In this document: positions 1 to 8,319 of the stretch, one piece after another
Layout of the letters: each line of letters opens with the position of its first letter
How positions within the stretch are numbered: position 1 is the stretch's first letter
Source of the DNA: an uncultured Methanomicrobiales archaeon
GTDB taxonomy: Archaea; Halobacteriota; Methanomicrobia; Methanomicrobiales; Methanospirillaceae
Assembly: GCA_903926075.1 (NCBI GenBank)
Contig: CAIYHQ010000070.1
Location: forward strand, 1-64,000
Direction: 5' to 3'
DNA: 64,000 nt
Notes under the pieces: generated by a model
What the model saw: only the letters and a program-made list of their open reading frames with translations
Databases searched by the model: none
Told to the model about the DNA's origin: nothing
Position numbers and translations under genes: made by a program

Positions 1-1225
1 ACTCTGTAGAGGTTACTTTTTCAGTTTGAGTCGGTTGAACGGATTCAGTTGTTTCGACAGTAGTAACCTTTGTTGTTCCCGTAGTTTTGCCTGACTCCGT
101 AGTAGCGGTTGTTATCGGCAGTGTTGTACTAACTGTTGTAGTCGTAGTTGTAGGAGTAGTAGTTGCCACTGTAGTTGCAGTTCCAGTAGATGTTGCAGTT
201 TTTCCTACAGTTGTAGCAGTTGTTGCAGCTATATTAGCGGTAGTTGGAGTTGAAGTTGGAGTATTTGTAGCAGTATTAATGGTTGTACCAGTAGCAGTAG
301 CGGTTGTTACCGGCAGTGTTGTACTAACTGTTGTAGTCGTAGTTGTAGGAGTAGTAGTTGCCACTGTAGTTGCAGTTTTTCCTACAGTTGTAGCAGTTGT
401 TGCAGCTATATTAGCGGTAGTTGGAGTTGAAGTTGGAGTATTTGTAGCAGTATTAATGGTTGTGCCAGCAGCAGTAGCGGTTGTAACAGGCAACGTTGTG
501 CTGACTGTTGTAGCTGCAACAGTTACATCACATTTTTTTGGGTTGTTACCTGATGCGGTACATCCTGGCAATGGAGTGCTAACCGTAGTTGGTGGTATAG
601 TAGCTACAGTTGTTGCCACTGTTGTCGCTGCAGTAGATGTGACCGAACATTTATTAGGGGTGTTACCCGACGCGGTACATCCAGGCAATGGAGTGCTAAC
701 TGTAGTTGGTGCAGTAGTAGCCACTGTAGTTGCTACGGTTGTAGGAACTGTTGTTGCAACAGTAGAGGCCACAGTTGTTGCAGCTGAAGTTGCCGTTGTC
801 CCTGCTCCTGTCACAGTCGCCTGAACCGTTGGAACCTGTGTCGCAACCTGAGTTGATGTCTGGATTGAGAGGCCTGGTGCATTATTGAAAGGTCCAGGGC
901 CTGGTCCGGCAGCTTGTGTCGGTACTGGTTCTGACGCAAGTACAGAGATATCAGCGGTCGGTAGTGGAGCTGCAGAAATTGATTGCTCTTGCTGCGGAGT
1001 TAAAATTGATTCATGTGAAACGGGTTGTATCTCCTGAGGTGGAGGGGGTACATAAGCTGGAGCATCTGCGGTTTGTACAGGTGCTACCTCTCCGGGAGGA
1101 GAAGACGATTGTTGTTGGTTATCCTGAATCTGTGAAAGATCTGTTGCAGAGGCTGTTGTAAATACGAGAAATATAAAGAAGCATATCAGGCAGAAGAAGG
1201 ATAATCCAAATATCTTTTTTACCAT
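1..1225 (-). CDS. Secreted Thr/Pro-rich repeat protein, 3' end beyond window
   Basis: One reading frame stays open from the ATG at 1225-1223 to the window edge. A GGAGG ribosome site lies at 1233-1238. The protein begins with a basic tip and a hydrophobic signal peptide (MVKKIFGLSFFCLICFF..., ending near TASA, residue 27). A Pro/Gln/Ser-rich stretch follows, then a long Thr-Thr-Val/Ala-Thr-Thr region with few other residues. Two copies of the motif STPLPGCTASGN-x-P-x-KC bring the only regular cysteines after the signal and may form disulfide knots. It begins 14 bases after the stop of the upstream secreted propeller-like gene, so both probably share a transcript. The composition suggests an extended, possibly O-glycosylated surface stalk (inference). 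The Val-rich frame on the opposite strand is only its shadow. Confidence 0.8.
   Translation of the reverse strand, partial: MVKKIFGLSFFCLICFFIFLVFTTASATDLSQIQDNQQQSSSPPGEVAPVQTADAPAYVPPPPQEIQPVSHESILTPQQEQSISAAPLPTADISVLASEPVPTQAAGPGPGPFNNAPGLSIQTSTQVATQVPTVQATVTGAGTTATSAATTVASTVATTVPTTVATTVATTAPTTVSTPLPGCTASGNTPNKCSVTSTAATTVATTVATIPPTTVSTPLPGCTASGNNPKKCDVTVAATTVSTTLPVTTATAAGTTINTATNTPTSTPTTANIAATTATTVGKTATTVATTTPTTTTTTVSTTLPVTTATATGTTINTATNTPTSTPTTANIAATTATTVGKTATSTGTATTVATTTPTTTTTTVSTTLPITTATTESGKTTGTTKVTTVETTESVQPTQTEKVTSTE
101..472. repeat. Tandem repeat inside the Thr-rich gene
   Basis: Two adjacent near-identical units at 101-295 (195 bp) and 296-472 (177 bp). They differ chiefly by an 18-bp (six-codon) segment present only in the first unit. 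A third, more diverged start of the unit follows at 473. Both lengths are multiples of three, so the frame of the secreted protein is kept. This is what one expects of a repeat that changes length by slippage or unequal recombination. Confidence 0.85.
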
Positions 1226-1239
1226 AATTTTTCCCTCCT

Positions 1240-2448
1240 TTATTTAAGCTCCACGACCCATGCATCGAAATCGCCGGCACCATATGAATCAGTATTGCCA
1301 ATCAGTAGGTACTCGCCCTTTCCGTCTTCAATAACAGAATTTGCATTGTCGTCATTTACGCCACCGACAGTTTTGCTCCATTGGGCATTACCCTCAGGAT
1401 CAATTTTTATTAACCATGCATCTGTTTTTCCAGCTCCATATGATGCTGTTGTTGCAGCAATCAAATAACCTCCATCCTGAGTCTGGGTTAACGAGAAACC
1501 TCTGTCATCATTTTTCCCACCATATGTTTTCTGCCAGAGAAGTTTTCCATCAGGATTAATTGAAAAAATCCAGACATCCTTTGAACCTGATCCCTGTGAA
1601 TCTGTTTCACCCACGATAACATATTTTCCTTCTCCGCCAGCAATTATTTTATGTGCAGAATCTGTTTTTCCGCCACCATACGTCTTCTCCCATTGAAGTT
1701 CGCCAACGTTATTTACTTTAGCAACCCATGCATCGATGTTTCCATTTCCGGTTACATCACGGTATCCTGCAAGAATGTATCCACCATCCGGAGTCTCTAC
1801 AATCGACTGCGAATCCGTTGGTTTATCACTCGTTAGTGTTTTTACCCACAGAATCTTCCCATTTTTGTCAATAAGGCCTAATATTGGATTAATTACTGAA
1901 TAATCTGTATTAGTCGTATGCCCTGTAAAAATATACATCCCTTTGGAATTTTCAAATGCAGCGTATGCAACCTCATTCAGGTTTTTCAGTGGTGAGTCAT
2001 TCCAGACAAAGTTCCCTGCTCCGTCCATTTTAATAATCGCTGCATTCTCTGGACCATGTTCTCCAAATGGCTCAGTACACCCCGAAATAATGAAGCCGCC
2101 ATCACTTGTCGGAACTATTGTATGTGCATCATCCAGGATCAAAGGGACCGTATGCTGTGTCCATCGCGTAACCCCATTGTTATCAATTCGCTTCAGCCAT
2201 GAATCATCCAGATGTGTGACCGATGTTTCAGTTCCGCCACCTATGATATAACCATCGTTACCCACGGCAGCAATACTCAAACCTTCATCATCACCCGCTT
2301 GTCCGTACGTTTTTACCCATACGATTGAAGGAATAGTGTTTTCAATATTTTGAGTGCTTGTGGCACCTGAAGCAAGGTTGTTCAGACTTAAAAAGAATAC
2401 AAGAATAATTAAAAGGAGTACAAAGTACCTGGTAATAGATTTCATCAC
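1240..2448 (-). CDS. Secreted beta-propeller-like repeat protein
   Basis: 402 residues starting with a signal peptide (MMKSITRYFVLLLIILVFF..., residues 1-28). The rest is about seven repeats of 45-55 residues with the pattern W-x-K-T-Y/V-G-G-x-x-D-D, then D-G-G-Y-I/L-I-x-G-x-T, then D-x-W-L/V-x-K-x-D-x-x-G-x-x-x-W. Such repeats are common in secreted proteins of methanogens and fit beta-propeller blades. No catalytic residues stand out. It probably heads a two-gene unit with the Thr-rich secreted protein 14 bases downstream. Its function is unknown; a role at the cell surface is inferred from the export signal and the neighbour. Confidence 0.8.
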   Translation of the reverse strand: MMKSITRYFVLLLIILVFFLSLNNLASGATSTQNIENTIPSIVWVKTYGQAGDDEGLSIAAVGNDGYIIGGGTETSVTHLDDSWLKRIDNNGVTRWTQHTVPLILDDAHTIVPTSDGGFIISGCTEPFGEHGPENAAIIKMDGAGNFVWNDSPLKNLNEVAYAAFENSKGMYIFTGHTTNTDYSVINPILGLIDKNGKILWVKTLTSDKPTDSQSIVETPDGGYILAGYRDVTGNGNIDAWVAKVNNVGELQWEKTYGGGKTDSAHKIIAGGEGKYVIVGETDSQGSGSKDVWIFSINPDGKLLWQKTYGGKNDDRGFSLTQTQDGGYLIAATTASYGAGKTDAWLIKIDPEGNAQWSKTVGGVNDDNANSVIEDGKGEYLLIGNTDSYGAGDFDAWVVELK

Positions 2449-2578
2449 TTAAACCAAATGGTATTAAAGCTTATTAACTTGATAATACCTTCGAAATAAG
2501 AAGATTGATACGAACTATTTGGATATACAAAAAGCAAAATATTTTTTACATCTCGGTATTATAAAAAAAAAATCCAGA

Positions 2579-4717
2579 TCAATTGTCTGATGTTCTACCT
2601 GCTTTTATAACAATTACAGTTATATCATCTTCCTGGGGTCTTGTACCTGCATATGCCGCTACAGCAGAGAGTATAGAATCATGAATCTCCTCGGCTGAAA
2701 GATCTTTTGACTCATACATTATCCGGATGAGTCTCTCTTCACCAAACAATTCAAGTTCCTCGTTCACAGCCTCGGTAACTCCGTCTGTATAGAGGACCAG
2801 AAGGTCATTTTCTTCAAGTATGATACTCTGTGAATTATACTCACTGTCATCGATGCAGCCAAGAGGAAGACCAGTACCTATAAGCTGGATTAGTTTGTCG
2901 CCTCTGATAAGGAAAGGTGGATTATGCCCAGCATTAACATATTGAAGTGAGTGTGTTTCATCGTTGTATTCCGAAAAAAAGATTGTTACAAACATTCCTA
3001 AACGAGATTCCGCTGTTATTATCTGATTAGAGTATTTCATAACTTCTGCGGGATTGTTATGCCACACTGCATTTACACGGATAACTATTCGCGATAATGC
3101 CATAAACAGTGCAGCAGAAACACCTTTCCCGGATACATCTGCTATCATAATAAAAAGTCTGTTTTTTTTGGGTCCTGACTGTAGAAAAGGGTAAACGTCA
3201 AAAAAATCTCCTCCCACTTCTCTAGCCATTGTAGAACTTGCTGCTATTTCAAGACCCCTGACTGGTGGGAGATGGTCTGGAAGAAAACTTCTCTGAATCT
3301 CTCTTGCTATCTCGAGTTCGGTTGAATATCGTTCTTTTTCGGCCGTTGTCCTTTTAAGCGAGTCCATAGTCTGCGTAAGGTCTCTACACATTGTATTGAC
3401 AAGGTTGCCTACTTCTTCGAATTCATCCCCTGTCGTTAGAATAACTTTTCTAGTAAGGTCACCATTTCCAATGGCTCTTATTGTTTCCATTAGAAGTTTT
3501 AATGGCCCTGTAAGGTATCTTGCGAAGAATAGGGCAATTATTAGCACTACAAAAAGGATAATCAGTGAACCTGCAGTATATATGTTGATTATCGCAATAC
3601 TGGCTTTCGAAATGGCATCTGCAGTCGTATTTGTTTCATTCCGGATGTGATCCTCGGTCAGGCGAACCGGGCTAATGATATCAGAAACAGGTCTTACAAC
3701 GCCGATACTCCAGCCCGTTGTCCGTACTGGTGCATATGCAATCACTTTTTGTGAGCCTGAAAGCGAAACTATACGTACATCTGAATTTCCCTTTGTCATA
3801 TCAGCGATAACATCCCTAATTCCTTCACCTGGTGATGAGGTGGCGGATTCGTTGTCATATAATTCATTTAACCGGATATTTTGTGCTGAAAGTCCGGGTC
3901 TTGCGATAATATTGCCTTTTCTATCTAAGAGGAAAGAATATCCGCCACCAGCGAGTTCAGTGCCTGTGATAAGGGAATTTATGGTATCAATTGTGATATC
4001 ATTCCCAATGATCCAGAAATACCCGTGTTTTTCAGAATTTACAGGAATTGAACAGGTAATCATTAGTTCCCCGGTAATCGCGTCTACATAGGGATCAGAC
4101 CATGTCAGGTTTCCTGCTTCCAATGTATCTTTGTACCAGGGGCGTTTCCTTGGATCATAATCAGCCGGTATCTGACTATACCAGGGCGATTCCATATACA
4201 TTCCGGTAGAAGTTCCAACATATAATGAATCTATATTGGGATCAACTGACAGCAGGGGAAAGAAAAATGCGGGCATTCCACTTATATATTTTAATTCTCT
4301 TTCAGTCTCTTTTCTGTTTACTCCGGGTGCAAAGTGAATAACAGATGTGTGGTTAAGATCAGTCGGATTCTTATATTCTGTATTGAGGGGCCATCCCAAG
4401 GGGGGTTCGCCGTTTGTAAGGTCATTTGCCGCACTTGCAAGAGATCTTGTCTCACCTTCTGTCTTTGCAAAAAACATATCAGCAATTTCAGCCTTGTCTT
4501 TTGCAACTGAAAGAAGTTCACGTCCTGCACTTTGATATAGGGCTTTTGAACTGTCATTCACAGCAGCTTCACCAAGTGCCTCGCTACTGTTAACTGCAAT
4601 GCTCCCCATTTTATCGATTAAAGGGATACCAATGATAAAAGAGAAAAAAATCGCTATAAGTGATATTACGACAAAGAGACAGAGAACTTTTCCTGTTACA
4701 CCTAGTTTCAGAACCAT
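2579..4717 (-). CDS. dCache-HAMP-SpoIIE (PP2C) serine phosphatase
   Basis: 712 residues. Order: membrane helix near 11-35; extracytoplasmic double-Cache sensor about 80-365, with the typical RPWYKDTLEAG...WSDPYVD segment; second membrane helix about 374-400; HAMP about 400-447; short coiled coil; SpoIIE/RsbU-type PP2C phosphatase about 480-708. The phosphatase keeps its metal-binding acidic residues: GGDFFDV, ADVSGKG, LYTDGVTEA and DDITVIV. In bacteria such proteins dephosphorylate anti-sigma-antagonists. Archaea lack that sigma system, so the target here is unknown. No anti-sigma-like kinase or STAS gene is adjacent. The sensor fold suggests a small extracellular ligand. Confidence 0.9.
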   Translation of the reverse strand: MVLKLGVTGKVLCLFVVISLIAIFFSFIIGIPLIDKMGSIAVNSSEALGEAAVNDSSKALYQSAGRELLSVAKDKAEIADMFFAKTEGETRSLASAANDLTNGEPPLGWPLNTEYKNPTDLNHTSVIHFAPGVNRKETERELKYISGMPAFFFPLLSVDPNIDSLYVGTSTGMYMESPWYSQIPADYDPRKRPWYKDTLEAGNLTWSDPYVDAITGELMITCSIPVNSEKHGYFWIIGNDITIDTINSLITGTELAGGGYSFLLDRKGNIIARPGLSAQNIRLNELYDNESATSSPGEGIRDVIADMTKGNSDVRIVSLSGSQKVIAYAPVRTTGWSIGVVRPVSDIISPVRLTEDHIRNETNTTADAISKASIAIINIYTAGSLIILFVVLIIALFFARYLTGPLKLLMETIRAIGNGDLTRKVILTTGDEFEEVGNLVNTMCRDLTQTMDSLKRTTAEKERYSTELEIAREIQRSFLPDHLPPVRGLEIAASSTMAREVGGDFFDVYPFLQSGPKKNRLFIMIADVSGKGVSAALFMALSRIVIRVNAVWHNNPAEVMKYSNQIITAESRLGMFVTIFFSEYNDETHSLQYVNAGHNPPFLIRGDKLIQLIGTGLPLGCIDDSEYNSQSIILEENDLLVLYTDGVTEAVNEELELFGEERLIRIMYESKDLSAEEIHDSILSAVAAYAGTRPQEDDITVIVIKAGRTSDN

Positions 4718-4844
4718 TTCAACTCGAAAATTTTTAATGACCCGAATATCAATAAATCAAGAAAGAATTTTCCTACCTGATAATATTTCATGAGCCATGG
4801 TAGTTAATTTCACTTTTATGTTATGTTATCTCACCAGTATTTAA

Positions 4845-5003
4845 TACAGAATAGTTCGATTGATTATTAATCTGTTCGACAACTTCATAGGTATAAAATT
4901 TTACCTCGAAGACATTTTTAACCGCAAAGTTGATCTTGTCACGGAATCTGCCCTCAAACCATTAATTCGGGAGCCCATGCTGAAGGAAGTTATTTATGTC
5001 TAG
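4845..5003 (+). pseudogene. Remnant of MNT-type nucleotidyltransferase (HepT partner)
   Basis: An open stretch of 52 codons ending in TAG encodes the C-terminal part of a minimal nucleotidyltransferase: FYLEDIFNRKVDLVTESALK, then a segment ending KEVIYV. This is the characteristic end of MntA-like proteins, which AMPylate the HepT toxin. The N-terminal part with the GSxxxG and DxD catalytic motifs is missing, with a stop just upstream. The next small frame starts inside its last codons, as in intact mntA-hepT pairs. Recognition is from family knowledge; no alignment was run. Confidence 0.72.
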
Positions 5004-5112
5004 GTCGCAATTGCTCTATTTAAACGATATTGCTGAGGCAGCTTTAAACATCCAAACCTATACAGGGGAGATAAACTATGAAGAATTTTTTAAAGACAAA
5101 ATGCAACCTTGA
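4996..5112 (+). pseudogene. Truncated HepT-like (HEPN) toxin remnant
   Basis: ATG at 4996 overlaps the end of the MNT remnant. The 38-codon frame reads MSRSQLLYLNDIAEAALNIQ followed by TYTGEINYEEFFKDKMQP. This matches the first helix of HepT/DUF86 HEPN proteins, which usually run to about 110-140 residues. The RX4-6H RNase motif near the normal C-terminus is lost, so no toxin activity is expected. The overlap with the partner is the normal operon geometry of the pair, supporting decay in place of a once complete toxin-antitoxin module. Confidence 0.72.
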
Positions 5113-5141
5113 ATACGAATAAATATCTCCACCTATGCAAA

Positions 5142-5166
5142 CACTTATATTATGTAATAATAAGTG
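5142..5166. promoter_or_regulatory. Near-perfect palindrome before the PQQ-propeller gene
   Basis: Arms CACTTAT (5142-5148) and ATAAGTG (5160-5166), with ATTA/TAAT extending the pairing and a single unpaired base. The right arm runs into GTGATC (5164-5169), which matches the archaeal anti-SD and sits just before ATG 5173. The site could be an operator, or an RNA hairpin that hides the ribosome site. The function is inference. Confidence 0.45.
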
Positions 5167-5172
5167 ATCAAC

Positions 5173-6768
5173 ATGGAAGTTCCTCAACACTTAGAAAATT
5201 TCTATTTAACTACCCTTCTTATATTCATTGTATTCTTGTTACTGATGGCATCAGGAATCAGCTCCGGTGCATATGTCACAGATTCTTATTCTGGAAACGA
5301 AAATGTAATCAATATTACTCGGATTCCTCCCGAAGTCAAGACATATGAAAAGGACTGGCCTTTACCAAATAAAGATTATAGAAATACACGGTTCACTACA
5401 AATTCTACAATTAATTCAAAAAATATCGGAAAAATTCATCTCATCTGGAACTATACAATCGTTGGAAAAGGCCCGTTTGGAGGGGCGAACAGTAACCCGC
5501 TTATTTTAGGAGATACAATTTACTTCCAGGATGCAGGAGACAATATTTTAGCCCTCGACCGGTCAACCGGAGTTGTAAAATGGATCTACAAAGCGAATAT
5601 AAGTTCTACGGTAGGACCAAACGGACCTGCGGTTGGTTGGGGAAAAGTTTTTGCCGCAAATGACTCTTATTCGATGATTGCACTAGATAGTGTATCCGGA
5701 AAGCCCATATGGTCCAGGAAACTCTCATCTATTTCTTCAACCGGAGTCGATATTCAGCCACTTGTTTATAATAATCTTCTCTTTACGTCGACCGTTCCCG
5801 GAGCGGGTGATCTTTTCTATGCACCGGGTGGAATTGGTGTTATTTACGCCCTTGATGTGGATACAGGTCTGGAAAAATGGTCTTTTTCAACTGTTGATTC
5901 GCCTGATATTTGGGGTAATCCTAAGGTCAATAGTGGAGGGGGCTCATGGTACCCTCCAGCTGTTGATGAAAAGAGTGGATCTATTTTTTGGGGGACTGGA
6001 AACCCGGCTCCTTTTGCAGGAACAAAGGAATATCCTAATGGGGCAAGTCGACCAGGCCCTAATCTTTATTCAAGCAGCATTCTCTCCCTTAATTACAAAG
6101 ACGGAAAGTTAAACTGGTTCAGACAGGTGGTCCCACATGACCTCTTTGATTATGACTTCCAAGTCTCACCAATACTCACGACAGCGATAATATCCGGAAA
6201 ACAACAGGATATCGTAATTGGTGCCGGTAAAATGGGTCGTGTTCTTGCGTTTAACCGTGAAAGAGGAGATGTACTATGGACTACTCTTGTTGGCAGGCAT
6301 GAGAACGATCAACTCGCACTGCTCCCGGAGGGAACAACCAGAGTTTACCCAGGACCACTGGGTGGTGTCGAGACACCAATGGCATATAGTAATGGGACTG
6401 TTTTTGTTCCATATCTTGATCTTTATGCAAACTGGACTCCTTCTACAACAGTCCCCGGAGATCTTGTACTCCAGCCTTTTTCAGATGGAAAGGGTGGGAT
6501 TGCTGCAATTGAGGTTAATACCGGGAAGATCTTATGGGACAATCCGATGTCATCCATCAACGTTGGAGGAGCGACAGTTGTGAATGATCTGGTTTTCACT
6601 GCTTCTTATGATGGAAAAATTTTTGCGTACCGGACTTCAGATGGAAAAGAGATCTGGAGTTACAAAGCATCAGGTGGAATTAATGCATGGCCTGCTGTTG
6701 CGGGTGATATGATAGTCTGGCCGGTGGGTCTTGGTAAACCACCTTCACTCATCGCTCTTGGATTGTAA
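5173..6768 (+). CDS. Secreted PQQ-propeller protein (quinoprotein dehydrogenase-like)
   Basis: 531 residues from ATG 5173. A GTG at 5164 is in frame but is part of the SD-like GTGATC, so ATG is preferred. An N-terminal hydrophobic helix (about 13-30) directs export. The remainder is a PQQ-type propeller with blades such as GDNILALDRSTGVVKW, SMIALDSVSGKPIW and GKIFAYRTSDGKEIW. It also has the quinoprotein alcohol dehydrogenase signature GNPAPF...RPGPNLYSSSILSL...VPHDLFDYD. It has no cysteine at all, so the vicinal disulfide of methanol/ethanol dehydrogenases is absent. The Asp usual in the VALD segment is Asn (SLNY, near residue 303). It may be a non-canonical dehydrogenase, or a propeller without PQQ. 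A cupredoxin follows directly. Confidence 0.8.
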   Translation: MEVPQHLENFYLTTLLIFIVFLLLMASGISSGAYVTDSYSGNENVINITRIPPEVKTYEKDWPLPNKDYRNTRFTTNSTINSKNIGKIHLIWNYTIVGKGPFGGANSNPLILGDTIYFQDAGDNILALDRSTGVVKWIYKANISSTVGPNGPAVGWGKVFAANDSYSMIALDSVSGKPIWSRKLSSISSTGVDIQPLVYNNLLFTSTVPGAGDLFYAPGGIGVIYALDVDTGLEKWSFSTVDSPDIWGNPKVNSGGGSWYPPAVDEKSGSIFWGTGNPAPFAGTKEYPNGASRPGPNLYSSSILSLNYKDGKLNWFRQVVPHDLFDYDFQVSPILTTAIISGKQQDIVIGAGKMGRVLAFNRERGDVLWTTLVGRHENDQLALLPEGTTRVYPGPLGGVETPMAYSNGTVFVPYLDLYANWTPSTTVPGDLVLQPFSDGKGGIAAIEVNTGKILWDNPMSSINVGGATVVNDLVFTASYDGKIFAYRTSDGKEIWSYKASGGINAWPAVAGDMIVWPVGLGKPPSLIALGL

Positions 6769-6838
6769 GACTTTGTCAATTCCCCTCTTTTTTGCAGCTA
6801 CTTGAACCTTTATTATGCCAACTCCCCAAGCGATATTC

Positions 6839-7417
6839 ATGAGAAAACAGAAAATACTTCAGGGATTGGCCTTTTTCATAGTTATTGTACTAATTACTCT
6901 AGCTATATGGACAGGTCCTGCTGCCTCAATTATGATAAATGGAAAAATTAATCTCTATGAACAATGGAAAAAGATCGATTCTGTGAAGAGTTTACCAACC
7001 TCAAAACTCCTGCCTAATATTAACTCTACCCGCAATATTACCCCGACAGCCAGTAAAATATCTACAACCCTGGTTACGAGAACACCCACAAAGAAACCTT
7101 CAATAACCCTGACATCTGCAAAAAAGAGTAACAATATTACAATTACTGCAACCGGTTTTGCTTTTGACCAGAAATCAGTCACAGTACCTGCAGGTTCCCA
7201 GGTATTTATTATGTTTAAAAACCAGGATGTGGGAATACCTCACAATGTTGCTATTTACACCGATTCAACGCTAAAAAATCAAATATTTAAAGGAGAAATA
7301 ATAACCGGTCCTGATCAGATAACATATCCATCGTTTAAGGCACCCGATAAACCGGGAGTATACTTCTTCAGGTGTGACGTGCACCCAATGATGAATGGTC
7401 AGTTCATTGTCAAGTAG
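6839..7417 (+). CDS. Membrane-anchored cupredoxin (blue copper protein)
   Basis: From ATG 6839 the protein has 192 residues; an in-frame ATG at 6815 would add eight. An N-terminal hydrophobic anchor (about 8-28) is followed by a Thr/Ser-rich linker and a plastocyanin-like domain over the last 100 residues. The domain has GFAFDQKSVTVPAGSQVFI, PHNVAIY and FFRCDVHPMMNGQF. The His of PHN and the Cys, His and Met of the C-DVHPMM loop form a type 1 copper site. It lies about 70 bases after the PQQ-propeller gene on the same strand and is probably co-transcribed. The pair suggests electron transfer outside the membrane (inference). Confidence 0.88.
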   Translation: MRKQKILQGLAFFIVIVLITLAIWTGPAASIMINGKINLYEQWKKIDSVKSLPTSKLLPNINSTRNITPTASKISTTLVTRTPTKKPSITLTSAKKSNNITITATGFAFDQKSVTVPAGSQVFIMFKNQDVGIPHNVAIYTDSTLKNQIFKGEIITGPDQITYPSFKAPDKPGVYFFRCDVHPMMNGQFIVK

Positions 7418-7488
7418 TAAGAAAAATAATGTTTGGAAATTGAAATAATCAACTCATTTTTTTTCTGGAAAAGTAGTCCAGAAAAAAT

Positions 7489-8319
7489 TCATTGTTCTCT
7501 ACCTGATAATACCCTGTGGTTGAACATCTCTTTTCCTGCCGTTACTACAAGATAAACGCACACACCAAAGAGGATTATCATGGAACCTGATGGAATATCA
7601 AAGATCCATGATAGGAATATCCCAATTGTTGTAATTATCATACTGATTATGGTGGACTTGATCATAAGACCACTAAGAGTTTTTGAAAAATGCCTTGCTA
7701 TTGCAGCCGGAAGCGTTAACAGGGCTATAACAAGAATTGTCCCAACAACCTGGATAAGAACTACAACAGCTACCGCGATAAGTATGAGGACGAGAAGGTT
7801 GAGTCCCCTTGTCGGGAGACCTGATATTGTTGCGTATTCCTGGTCAAATGCTACTGCCTGGAGAGCAGGATAAAACAAGGTTACAATGATAATAACAAAA
7901 ATGCCTAAAAGAGAGATTAGAATCAGGTGTTCAGGCGGGACGAGCAGGATATCCCCAAACAGGTAACTGAAGAGATCAGATGTATAACCATGAGTGAGTG
8001 AAATGCAGAGGATGCCAAAAGCCATTCCACCTGCCCAGAACGCACCTATAAGTGTATCAATGTGTTCCCGTGCACGTTCCATAAGCCCCCATATGGCAAC
8101 AGAAACCCCCAAAGTAAAGAAAAAAGCTCCTGTAAGCGGGTCTAATCCAAGAAGATATCCAAGACCTATGCCACCAAAAGCAGCATGGGAAACTCCGCCG
8201 GCTACAGAGATCATATGTTTGACAACGATATAACTCCCAATAATCCCACAAACGACTGATGCAAGAAGTCCTGCAAGGAGAGCAGAACGAAAGAATTCAT
8301 ACCCGAATGCCTCGATCAT
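7489..8319 (-). CDS. znuB: Zinc/manganese-type ABC transporter permease
   Basis: 276 residues, nearly all hydrophobic, with seven or eight membrane helices typical of the ABC-3 (ZnuB/MntB) family. Recognisable segments are GIIGSYIVVKHMISVAGGVSHAAFGGIG and VVGTILVIALLTLPAAIA. Its start overlaps the end of the ATPase gene by four bases (ATGA), so translation is coupled. Together with the ATPase and binding protein it forms an importer for a divalent metal. Zn versus Mn cannot be told from sequence alone; the gene symbol is by family. Confidence 0.92.
   Translation of the reverse strand: MIEAFGYEFFRSALLAGLLASVVCGIIGSYIVVKHMISVAGGVSHAAFGGIGLGYLLGLDPLTGAFFFTLGVSVAIWGLMERAREHIDTLIGAFWAGGMAFGILCISLTHGYTSDLFSYLFGDILLVPPEHLILISLLGIFVIIIVTLFYPALQAVAFDQEYATISGLPTRGLNLLVLILIAVAVVVLIQVVGTILVIALLTLPAAIARHFSKTLSGLMIKSTIISMIITTIGIFLSWIFDIPSGSMIILFGVCVYLVVTAGKEMFNHRVLSGREQ

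Noticed and set aside
101-472. CRISPR or minisatellite interpretation of the repeats
   Set aside because: There are no short repeats with unique spacers; the units are in-frame coding repeats of a secreted protein. No CRISPR array was found anywhere in the window.
87-824. Val/Ala-rich plus-strand frame of 245 codons
   Set aside because: It is the antisense of the Thr-rich secreted protein, which has a signal peptide, ribosome site and an uninterrupted frame on the minus strand.
5164-6768. Annotation as a functional methanol or ethanol dehydrogenase
   Set aside because: No cysteine for the vicinal disulfide and Asn in the place of the usual Asp; only the propeller fold is secure.
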